Shown here: one piece after another, positions 1 to 6,913 of the stretch | Numbering within the stretch: position 1 is the first letter of the stretch | Layout of the letters: the number at the start of each line of letters is the position of its first letter | From: a virus | Reading direction: 5' to 3' (one strand) | IMG/VR virus record: IMGVR_UViG_3300021957_000244 | Coordinates: 1 to 26,609 of that record | DNA: 26,609 nt | Program-made: the position numbers and the translations under genes | Notes under the pieces: model-generated | Told to the model about the DNA's origin: nothing | What the model saw: only the letters and a program-made list of their open reading frames with translations | Database searches by the model: none

Positions 1-1
1 A

Positions 2-1375
2 AGTAGTTCTACTGCTGCTTCGACTGGAGAGTTCTTCAAAGGTAATACTTACATCGTAGGTGTTTGCTCTTCTGGTGGTAGTCAAGTTACCATGGCCATT
101 GTTGCTGGTGGTAGTCAAGGTAACACAACGGTTCTTAACACAACATCATTACGCAATTCTACTGCTGCATTCTTAGAAGTAACAGGTTCAGGTAATAATA
201 TTAGAGCTGCCTTTGGACGTAATGGATCTAATGGTGTTACTGCTGGTTCTGAGAGCACCACTACTTATGGTAACTGGCTTAGTTATAAAGGACAGACAGG
301 TGAGCAAGGATATGGTATAACTAACCTTGATGTTGTAATGAGCTTCTGGACTTTCGATGGAGGTGATATTGATGGTGATGAGATTGATTGGACAGCCCTC
401 ACAGAGATATCAATTCCAACCGCTGCTGCATTGACTACATCATGGACAAAGGCTCTGGACTTCAGCGGCTCGAATGAGAGGACCGAACAGAAGCTCGATG
501 GGTCCTTCTACAGTCCCGTTATGATGGCTGGTATTGCTAATACAACCACAGGTGGCTCGAACACCGGCAATGCGTCAGGCGATGCTAATGCTCGTCCATG
601 GACAACATCAATCGTGTTCTCTTCTGACAATAACTCCTCCAACCAACACGTTTGGAACGTTGGTGAAGGGGCTGGTTCTACTGATGACAACATCAACCTA
701 CGAATTGATTCCAGCCGCGGTTTGTGGTTTGAATGGGGTCGTACCGGAGCGCTGAACGCGTGCTATCTTGGTTCACTATCCTCAACGGCAGGCACATGGT
801 ATGGAGTCTACATCGGTCATACCGGTAAGCGTCTGGGTAGTGGACATAGTGCCTCAGATATAGCTAATTGCTTCGACATTCGTATTGTGAACTTGACATC
901 GGGTGCAACAGGTACCAACCTCTCAACGTCCGGCAATTGGACCTCAGGTAGCTTCGGAGCTCGAATGAACCGTGAGATATCAGGTGATACGACCATCGGT
1001 GGTCGAGGATCGAACCGCAACTTCCACGGTAAGGTTGCTGCTATGACAATTGCTACCTTGAGACGAAGCCAAACAATGCCATCGGACACTGAGATCAGCA
1101 TGATGGTACGTGACCCGGAGCAGTGGCTCGTAGACTACAAAGTTGGTGAAGCATGGCGTCCACCGAATCAGTCGGGTAACTACTCCAGCTGGCAGCTAAA
1201 CAACCAATCAGCGGGATATGCCGCGCAGTTATGGTTGATGGGTGATGGTACCGGTGACGGCTACGCTCAAATCAGAAACCAAGCTAACTGGGGTGATTAT
1301 CAGGTAACCCCAATGGACATGATCAGCATGGTGTCGAACGACATTGAAACTGTAAATATCCCAGGTCTTACATAA
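2..1375 (+). CDS. Large tail/virion structural protein, ConA/LamG-like C-terminal part (5' end outside window)
   Basis: The frame is open from the first bases of the window, so this is the 3' portion of a longer gene; the ATG at 92 is internal. The visible part holds about 457 residues rich in Gly, Ser, Thr and Asn with no membrane segment. The region encoded by about 560-1130 reads as a concanavalin A/LamG-like beta-sandwich: short strands ending in a 'GSNRNFHGKVAAM' stretch and a 'MPSDTEISMMVRDPEQW' close, a pattern I associate with marine phage structural proteins. It probably forms part of a tail fibre or decoration protein with a carbohydrate-binding module. The DNA from about 440 to 1350 is visibly richer in G+C and uses more CCG, CGG, ATC and GTC codons than the rest of the window, which suggests a separately acquired module. 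It ends just before a strong terminator. Confidence 0.75.
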   Translation, partial: SSSTAASTGEFFKGNTYIVGVCSSGGSQVTMAIVAGGSQGNTTVLNTTSLRNSTAAFLEVTGSGNNIRAAFGRNGSNGVTAGSESTTTYGNWLSYKGQTGEQGYGITNLDVVMSFWTFDGGDIDGDEIDWTALTEISIPTAAALTTSWTKALDFSGSNERTEQKLDGSFYSPVMMAGIANTTTGGSNTGNASGDANARPWTTSIVFSSDNNSSNQHVWNVGEGAGSTDDNINLRIDSSRGLWFEWGRTGALNACYLGSLSSTAGTWYGVYIGHTGKRLGSGHSASDIANCFDIRIVNLTSGATGTNLSTSGNWTSGSFGARMNREISGDTTIGGRGSNRNFHGKVAAMTIATLRRSQTMPSDTEISMMVRDPEQWLVDYKVGEAWRPPNQSGNYSSWQLNNQSAGYAAQLWLMGDGTGDGYAQIRNQANWGDYQVTPMDMISMVSNDIETVNIPGLT

Positions 1376-1400
1376 GAGACCTTTAACCCTTAACAAAAGG

Positions 1401-1424
1401 AAAGCCGCTCTTCGGAGCGGCTTT
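1401..1424. terminator. Bidirectional intrinsic terminator with UUCG tetraloop
   Basis: A perfect 10-bp stem (AAAGCCGCTC / GAGCGGCTTT) closes on a TTCG loop, followed on the + strand by TTTTCT. It lies between the convergent ends of the structural gene ending at 1375 and the leftward gene ending at 1429, so it can stop transcription from both sides. Confidence 0.93.
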
Positions 1425-1428
1425 TCTA

Positions 1429-1755
1429 TTATTTCTTTTTGGCTTTTTTAACTGCTTTCTTACGAGGCTTTTTTCTATTCTCTATAAGAACAACCTTCTT
1501 ATCAGGTTTTCGTTTAGCAGCTTTCTTAGTAGTCTTTTTAACAATCCTTTTAGGCTTCTTAACTTCTACTACTACTTTGTCCTTAGGTATAAAATGTCCA
1601 GATTCGGTTCTAATATATTTACTTGTAATATACTTAGGTAGATCCATAGTAGGATCACCCTTCTCTTTAACACAATGCTTACACCTAAAAGACTTAAACT
1701 TTTTGGCCTCACTGAAGCAACCGCATTCAGGACACCATTTTTCGTCTTTAGGCAT
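1429..1755 (-). CDS. Zinc-ribbon protein with Lys-rich histone H1-like tail
   Basis: 108 residues. The N-terminus carries CPEC at residues 8-11 (followed by Cys13) and CKHC at 25-28, a four-cysteine zinc ribbon. From about residue 65 the protein is dominated by Lys, Arg, Ala and Pro in KKAAKRK and KKAVKKAKKK runs, like histone H1 tails. Nucleic acid binding is the natural inference; the target is unknown. Its ATG overlaps the stop of the preceding leftward gene by one base (TAATG), so translation is probably coupled. The pair shares a late promoter near 2268, so it is likely made together with the structural proteins. A role in DNA condensation or late transcription is possible but unproven. 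Confidence 0.8.
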   Translation of the reverse strand: MPKDEKWCPECGCFSEAKKFKSFRCKHCVKEKGDPTMDLPKYITSKYIRTESGHFIPKDKVVVEVKKPKRIVKKTTKKAAKRKPDKKVVLIENRKKPRKKAVKKAKKK

Positions 1756-2258
1756 TAGAGATACTGCTGAGTGTATGACTCTTCAACAACCTCTTCATCT
1801 TCATCTTTAAGATAAGGGTTGGTGTCATTACCACCTTCAGTAGGAACCTCTGAGCCCATGTCAGTAGCATCAGTAGGAAGTGCTGGAACTTCAACTGGCT
1901 TAATGTCTATCTTTGTCTCACGACGTTGTGCATCAGGAATAGGAGCAAGATTGTCACCGAAGTCAACTGGTGAAATGAATGAAGTTGGAATAGTAACTTT
2001 ACCTACGAAACGACCACCACCGTGATCTTGTGCAACTACAATATCATTACCACCATCTGCATTGGTGACACGAATGTGAAGACCAGAGTCGATATAAGAG
2101 TCGATAAGCTCTTTAACATTATCACCCATGCTCTTATAAGAATCGTGACTCTTAAAGTCTTTATCAAACTTAACTACATCACCAACAAGGAAACCCTTCT
2201 GTTCGAAGCGTGATTGATACTTCTCGAGAAGTTTAAGAAATTTATTGTCTTTAGCCAT
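1755..2258 (-). CDS. Conserved-looking phage protein of unknown function, acidic C-terminus
   Basis: 167 residues. The N-terminal two thirds include a 'FLVGDVVKF' strand and 'HIRVTNADGGNDIVVAQDH', suggesting a small SH3/KOW-like beta barrel. The C-terminal third is low-complexity and acidic, rich in Pro, Asp and Glu, and looks disordered. I do not recognise a named family, although proteins of this type occur near the tail genes of T4-like marine phages. The ATG at 2258 lies five bases downstream of a GACTAAATA late promoter on the same strand, with no Shine-Dalgarno sequence. The stop overlaps the start of the zinc-ribbon gene, so the two form a leftward operon embedded in rightward structural genes. 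Confidence 0.75.
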   Translation of the reverse strand: MAKDNKFLKLLEKYQSRFEQKGFLVGDVVKFDKDFKSHDSYKSMGDNVKELIDSYIDSGLHIRVTNADGGNDIVVAQDHGGGRFVGKVTIPTSFISPVDFGDNLAPIPDAQRRETKIDIKPVEVPALPTDATDMGSEVPTEGGNDTNPYLKDEDEEVVEESYTQQYL

Positions 2259-2263
2259 ACTAT

Positions 2264-2272
2264 TATTTAGTC
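2264..2272 (-). promoter_or_regulatory. Late promoter for the leftward zinc-ribbon operon
   Basis: The minus strand reads GACTAAATA, then five bases (ATAGT), then the ATG at 2258. This resembles the T4 late octamer TATAAATA. By the T4 spacing rule, transcription would start on the A of the start codon. A second minus-strand match, TATAAATA, lies upstream at 2291-2284. Confidence 0.65.
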
Positions 2273-2276
2273 ACGA

Positions 2277-2285
2277 GACTAAATA
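2277..2285 (+). promoter_or_regulatory. Late promoter for gp25
   Basis: GACTAAATA lies 13 bases before the ATG at 2299, predicting a leader of about 7-8 nt. That short A-rich leader (ending ACAAAAAA) contains no Shine-Dalgarno sequence. Confidence 0.6.
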
Positions 2286-2298
2286 TTTATACAAAAAA

Positions 2299-2784
2299 AT
2301 GGCAGTAAGATTAGATAACCTTAAATTGACCTCTATAGAGGAAAAGTCCCTCGAAAGTGGTTACTTGTATAAAGATATCAAGTTTGACTTGGATATGACT
2401 CGTTTTGGTAAGCCTGAGCTATACTCTAAGCAGACCCTTAAAGATCTTGATGAGTTACAAGACGGTCAATCTGTTATAAATGCTGTTAAGAATATACTTA
2501 CAACTACACCTGGTCAGAAGCTCCTTAACCCTACATTTGGTTTAGACTTTAGAAGCTATCTATTTGAGCCTATTAATACCACCACTGCATACTTCTTAGG
2601 TCAGTTTATCTATGGTAACTTAGGTGTACAAGAGCCTCGCGTTACATTAGAGGGAGTAACTATTGAGGGTATAGAAGATCAGAATCAATACAATATTGAG
2701 ATATCATTTAGTATTCCTAAACTTGATATCTATGATCTATCACTAAACGCCACCTTGAACAAAGATGGCTATGTTTTGGTTTGA
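2299..2784 (+). CDS. gp25: Baseplate wedge protein, T4 gp25-like
   Basis: 161 residues from the chosen start; T4 gp25 is 132. The core 'NAVKNILTTTPGQKLLNPTFGLDFRSYLFEP' region (quoted here only as its landmarks TTTPGQKLL, GLDFR and LFEP) is the signature of the GPW/gp25 family: repeat entry of an N-terminal helix, the Gly-x-Asp/Phe turn and the 'FEP' motif. gp25 joins the wedge to the tail tube/sheath initiation complex at the inner baseplate. An upstream in-frame ATG at 2245 exists, but it would overlap the divergent leftward gene and its promoter and add an unlikely N-terminus, so 2299 (MAVRLDN) is preferred. The next gene is gp6, the classic partner. Confidence 0.9.
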   Translation: MAVRLDNLKLTSIEEKSLESGYLYKDIKFDLDMTRFGKPELYSKQTLKDLDELQDGQSVINAVKNILTTTPGQKLLNPTFGLDFRSYLFEPINTTTAYFLGQFIYGNLGVQEPRVTLEGVTIEGIEDQNQYNIEISFSIPKLDIYDLSLNATLNKDGYVLV

Positions 2785-2794
2785 TAACTAAGGC

Positions 2795-2815
2795 TTATAG
2801 ATTAAATATCTATAA
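2795..2815 (+). repeat. Inverted repeat enclosing the late promoter and first base of the gp6 start codon
   Basis: TTATAGAT and ATCTATAA form a perfect 8-bp stem with the 5-base loop TAAAT. The last base of the 3' arm is the A of the ATG at 2815. An outer GC/GC pairing (2793-2794 with 2819-2820) could close over the rest of the codon as a bulge. RNA begun upstream could fold this; RNA begun at the local promoter could not. Confidence 0.75.
2801..2808 (+). promoter_or_regulatory. Late promoter for gp6
   Basis: ATTAAATA is followed by six bases (TCTATA) and then the ATG at 2815. T4-type spacing would place the transcription start one base before, or on, the start codon. Confidence 0.75.
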
Positions 2816-4656
2816 TGAGCTTAGAAGACTTCACAGACTACAAACTTCCTAAGAACGCATACCTTACGTTCGATGCAGATTCTCTTAAGAGTCTCATTAT
2901 TGAGCGTTTGAATGAGAACGAGACGTTTACGGATCAGAACTTCGAGGGTTCTAACTTTAGTGCGTTTATTGATGTTGTAGCATACATGTATCACGTTCTT
3001 CTCTTCCAGCTCAATACTACTTCGAACGAGTCTACCTTCGATACAGCTACTATCTATGAGAATATGAATAAGCTTGTATCTAACATTGGTTATAAGCCTC
3101 TTGGTGATCAAACCTCTCTTGTTAATATCTCTCTTTCAGCGGCTAACTTAGCTTCTAATGTTTATACACTTCCTCGTTACTCTACTATCACTGCTGATGG
3201 TACTACATTTGTAGCTACAGAAGATATTACATTTGAGAAGACTCTTGATACTACTATTGAAGAAGTTGCTGCATCAAACACTACTTTATATCAAGGTACC
3301 CTTACTGAAGCTACATTTAATGCTACCGGTGAGCCATATGAGAATATCATTCTTGTTGATAGCTTCACGTCTAAGCAATTTACGCAAAGTACTAAGAATC
3401 TTAACAGTACTAAGTTCATTAGTGATAACACCTTTAGTATATTTGTACAGAACAATGTAACTAGTGTATGGGATGAGTATACTGAGACTGCTTCTCTCTT
3501 CCTTGAGAATGCTGATGCTAAGAAGTTTGAGAAACGTCTTAATGCTTCTGGTAACTACGAGTTCAAGTTTGGTAATAATCTTAATGGTAAGCAGCTTAAC
3601 GGCAATGATACAGTTTTAATATTCTACGTTATATCTGATAACGAAGCTGGTGATGTTGGTCCAGGTGCATTCGTTGGTTCTACCTTTACTCTATATAGTT
3701 CAAAGGACTTCCTCGAAGTTAAAGACATTCTTTTTGACAATGATCAGACTATTGTAACAGCTGCTCAACTTACTGACCTTACTATTAACAATCCTACTGC
3801 ATCATCACCTACTAAGAAAGCAGAAACGGTTGATGATATTAGAACAAGTGCTCCGAAGGTATTTGCTTCTCAGAACCGTCTTGTAACTAAGGATGATTAC
3901 AGATATCAGATCAATAGAAACTTCAATAACATTACACGTGATGTTAAGATCCTCTCTAACGAAGATTACACATCCAAGGTACTTGCTTACTACAATGACT
4001 TAGGTCTCGCTAATGGTAACGATGATGCTCGTGTTCTTTACTCACAAGTTCAGTTCTCTACATCAACAAGCTTTAACAACGTATATGTATATACTGTACC
4101 TAATGGTAATCCTACATTGAATGGGTCTATTCCAAACTTCCTTAATGCTGCTCAAAAACAGCTTATCTCGGACTTCTGTGATAATAAGAAAGACATTACA
4201 CAAAACGTTGTTGTTACTGATCCAATCTTTAAGGCCTTTGCTTTCGGTGCTACTAGCCTTGGTAGTTCTTTTGCTACTGATGATACAATTGATGATATTG
4301 TTAATAACTCTAAGTTACGTATTACATTAGATAGAAACCAAGCAATCAACGATGGTGCTGTTAAGACTGCAGTATTCAATACATTTAACACATACTTTAA
4401 CAACGTACAGTTGGGTGATGTTATTGATGTAGCTGCTCTTACTAACGATGTTCTTAACATTCCAGGTGTTACAGCTCTTCACACAGTTAATGGTGATTCA
4501 GAGATAGCTAACCTTAGCTTTGCTGTATGGAATCCAGACTATAAAGATGAAGATCGTGTTATCCAATCTCTCAACTATCAGCTTGAAGATTTCCAGTTCG
4601 CTTATTTCTACAATCCACAGGATATAGCTAATAAGATTGAACTTCGTCGCTTGTAA
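2815..4656 (+). CDS. gp6: Baseplate wedge protein, T4 gp6/J-like
   Basis: 613 residues; T4 gp6 is 660. The N-terminus has the pattern expected of gp6/baseplate-J proteins. A helix 'SAFIDVVAYMYHVLLFQLN' is followed by a second, 'TIYENMNKLVSNIGYKP', where wedge proteins pack around the tube. The C-terminus has the 'LTNDVLNIPGVTALHT' turn typical of the family. In T4, gp6 dimers form the continuous inner ring of the baseplate. Position directly after gp25 supports the call. There is no Shine-Dalgarno sequence; initiation appears to be leaderless or nearly so from the promoter at 2801. Divergence from T4 is large, so the call rests on motif pattern and gene order rather than strong identity. Confidence 0.8.
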   Translation: MSLEDFTDYKLPKNAYLTFDADSLKSLIIERLNENETFTDQNFEGSNFSAFIDVVAYMYHVLLFQLNTTSNESTFDTATIYENMNKLVSNIGYKPLGDQTSLVNISLSAANLASNVYTLPRYSTITADGTTFVATEDITFEKTLDTTIEEVAASNTTLYQGTLTEATFNATGEPYENIILVDSFTSKQFTQSTKNLNSTKFISDNTFSIFVQNNVTSVWDEYTETASLFLENADAKKFEKRLNASGNYEFKFGNNLNGKQLNGNDTVLIFYVISDNEAGDVGPGAFVGSTFTLYSSKDFLEVKDILFDNDQTIVTAAQLTDLTINNPTASSPTKKAETVDDIRTSAPKVFASQNRLVTKDDYRYQINRNFNNITRDVKILSNEDYTSKVLAYYNDLGLANGNDDARVLYSQVQFSTSTSFNNVYVYTVPNGNPTLNGSIPNFLNAAQKQLISDFCDNKKDITQNVVVTDPIFKAFAFGATSLGSSFATDDTIDDIVNNSKLRITLDRNQAINDGAVKTAVFNTFNTYFNNVQLGDVIDVAALTNDVLNIPGVTALHTVNGDSEIANLSFAVWNPDYKDEDRVIQSLNYQLEDFQFAYFYNPQDIANKIELRRL

Positions 4657-4683
4657 ACACTTGCTCGGCGATTAAATAAGTGT
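4657..4683 (+). repeat. Short inverted repeat flanking the late promoter, abutting the ATG at 4684
   Basis: ACACTT and AAGTGT are perfect 6-bp arms with a 15-base loop that contains most of ATTAAATA. The 3' arm ends on the base before the ATG. It is weaker than the elements at 2795, 10251 and 18799. Confidence 0.45.
4671..4678 (+). promoter_or_regulatory. Late promoter for the 741-932-173 aa unit
   Basis: ATTAAATA, five bases (AGTGT), then the ATG at 4684. Predicted transcription start is the A of the ATG. The 36-bp block 4651-4686 is partly duplicated at 18790-18825. Confidence 0.75.
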
Positions 4684-6909
4684 ATGTCGCTAAGCTCTCT
4701 ACAACTTGATCAATCTGGTGAGTTTGATCTCTTGTACAATTTCTTCTATGTCAGAGATTATACTGGCACAGAGACCTATGAGTCTTATGCATTACCCTTC
4801 ACTCCTCTTACATTTGCACCTAACTTAGAGGATGGTATTGCTGACTTCGTTTCTAATAAGAGAGTAGTATGGGACTTTGGTGATGGTAGTACAACATCAG
4901 AAACGGTAACTGCTCAACATGCTTATGATAAGCCTGGTAGATATAAGGTTACTTGTTATCTCTATGATGAAGATGGTACGGGATACTTTGATACTTTTCA
5001 CTCTAAGGTAGAAATTAAAGACTTTATTGAAGATAAGCTTATCATTGATTCACCTACTGACATTGTTCACAATACAGGGGAGATTATCAATCCTATCACT
5101 ATTGAGAGATATAACTCTTTTCGTGTTGGTACACCTACTATTGTTGCTTACTCTTCTGGTGCTACTGATACAGATTTCTTTAGTAATGGTTATGATAAAG
5201 AGACTTATGGTCACCTTAAGCCATCTTCTTCCTTTGTACAAATCATAACTAGTAATGCAGTTGAGACATTAGATACTAATGTTATAACTACCATTGATAA
5301 GAAGATCTACATTAAGTTGGATGCTAATAACCAGATTGTTTATACAGATAAGAATGATGAAGATGCTTTCTTTGCTGGGTTAACTGGTACTGATGAAGTT
5401 TACTTTAGGAGTGATATTGTTGGTGACTATAACCTACTATTTGGCTTTGAACAAGGTAGTATATTTGATAATACTAATACTACAACTTATGGTGCTAATG
5501 CTTCTATCAATGAAAGTAATACGTATGCTAACTTAACTATTACATCAAATGGTATTGATAGTGAAGGTTACGATGGTAATACAATCTTTGATATTGGTAA
5601 GACTAAGTTTGCTGGTTCTAAAATTGCTTTTGTTGTTAAGGTCAAGGATGACTATAACAATACCCAGAAGAATATGCCATTGCTTAGCACTACAAATGCT
5701 TCTCTGGACTTAAGTCTTACTGATGGTATAACTTCTTATGATATTGAAGTAACCTCAAACTTCCAAGAACTCTCAACATTAAGTAAGGGTGGTTTCTATA
5801 AGGGATACTTCACTACTGATAATCAAACTACTTTAGAGAATGTTTACTTAAGTGCACATTCAGTTATTTCTGATTCGTTCAGACCATTCCATGAAGGTGT
5901 TAGTAATACATTTACTATCTATCCTTCTTCTTTCTATACAGTATCAAAGCAGAATGAGCAAATTGACTTTGAGGCAACATTTAAGGATATAGCTATACAA
6001 CCTCTCTTTAGTGATGCAAGAGTATTGATGAGTGACTTCTTAGGTTCTATCTTTGGTGATCTTTCCTCTACTCAAGACTCTGTTGGTAAAGCTACTTACG
6101 AGAAGATTCAAAACTTCTTCGATAACAACTCTACTATTGATGAGTCGAATATCGATCAACTTGATGGTATTCTTCAGTTACTTGATCTACCGGAACTTAA
6201 CAAATACTCACTTCCACCCAAGCTTGCGAGAGTTATGGATCTCCTTAGTATCTCCAAGTCTAAGCTGTTTGGACGAAGAAATAGAGACAATACACACTAT
6301 CAATCTTACGGATATAGGTTTAATGATTGTTATGGTGAAAACCTAGGAGATGCTCTATCAGCAGGTAGTAAAATTATTGTTGGTGAGCCTATTGTAGCTC
6401 ACGAAAAGTATAGTGGTGAGTTTATTACACTCAATACTAACCTACCTCTTAGTGCTTCAATAACACCAACCATCCAAACCACATCTGGATACATTTACGT
6501 TACTACATCTGGTGAGCTCTTATCTGCTGAGTCAGTTGAGTTGGATGAAGGTACTCAGATTGTACAGGAGCAACTTCCTAACTGTGATATCATTACTGAG
6601 AATGGATTACAGATTCTTACAGATGCTCTTTCATCACACTCTACTTTCTACTCATTAAGTGATTACAGCTCTACTTGGGGTTGGCCATTACTCTCAGGGG
6701 GTGGTAGAGATATCATGGACATCTACAACTTCTACTACCAGAGAGAAACTGTAGGTGACATTTCCGATTCTATCATTGATTGGACCGATCCTAATACAAC
6801 CATTTCTTATACTATGACCTCTTACGAAGATTGGTCTAAGAATAATGGTACAATGTCAAACATTTTTGCTCAAAGCCTTTACGAGGGCTTAGAACTCTTC
6901 GAAGATTAA
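4684..6909 (+). CDS. Large PKD-domain tail/baseplate structural protein
   Basis: 741 residues. Around residues 55-115 there is a PKD-type Ig fold, shown by 'VVWDFGDGSTTSE', 'HAYDKPGRYKVTCYLYD' and a closing strand. A middle beta-rich section is followed by a helical stretch near residues 440-540 with 'LPELNKYSLPPKLARVMDLLSI'. The C-terminus (about 640-741) is aromatic-rich. I cannot assign it to a numbered T4 protein; position after gp6 suggests a wedge or wedge-associated protein in the role of gp7 or gp8. It heads a unit whose later members have minimal gaps (4 bp and a 1-bp overlap) and no promoter of their own. Confidence 0.7.
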   Translation: MSLSSLQLDQSGEFDLLYNFFYVRDYTGTETYESYALPFTPLTFAPNLEDGIADFVSNKRVVWDFGDGSTTSETVTAQHAYDKPGRYKVTCYLYDEDGTGYFDTFHSKVEIKDFIEDKLIIDSPTDIVHNTGEIINPITIERYNSFRVGTPTIVAYSSGATDTDFFSNGYDKETYGHLKPSSSFVQIITSNAVETLDTNVITTIDKKIYIKLDANNQIVYTDKNDEDAFFAGLTGTDEVYFRSDIVGDYNLLFGFEQGSIFDNTNTTTYGANASINESNTYANLTITSNGIDSEGYDGNTIFDIGKTKFAGSKIAFVVKVKDDYNNTQKNMPLLSTTNASLDLSLTDGITSYDIEVTSNFQELSTLSKGGFYKGYFTTDNQTTLENVYLSAHSVISDSFRPFHEGVSNTFTIYPSSFYTVSKQNEQIDFEATFKDIAIQPLFSDARVLMSDFLGSIFGDLSSTQDSVGKATYEKIQNFFDNNSTIDESNIDQLDGILQLLDLPELNKYSLPPKLARVMDLLSISKSKLFGRRNRDNTHYQSYGYRFNDCYGENLGDALSAGSKIIVGEPIVAHEKYSGEFITLNTNLPLSASITPTIQTTSGYIYVTTSGELLSAESVELDEGTQIVQEQLPNCDIITENGLQILTDALSSHSTFYSLSDYSSTWGWPLLSGGGRDIMDIYNFYYQRETVGDISDSIIDWTDPNTTISYTMTSYEDWSKNNGTMSNIFAQSLYEGLELFED

Positions 6910-6913
6910 TACT

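Larger units (their letters stand above)
2264..2285. repeat. Perfect inverted repeat that places a late promoter on both strands
   Basis: The 9-bp arms TATTTAGTC and GACTAAATA surround the 4-base loop ACGA. Because of the symmetry, each strand carries GACTAAATA pointing outward, so this 22-bp element serves the leftward operon and gp25 from the same site. It sits in the 40-bp divergent intergenic gap. Confidence 0.85.

Noticed and set aside
1439-1810. Plus-strand open frame of 123 codons opposite the zinc-ribbon gene
   Set aside because: It is antisense to a gene with clear cysteine motifs, and its hydrophobic Phe/Leu-rich product is the expected mirror of Lys-rich codons.
2245-2298. Upstream in-frame ATG extending gp25 by 18 residues
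   Set aside because: It overlaps the divergent gene and both promoters, and the added residues do not fit the gp25 family; the ATG at 2299 does.
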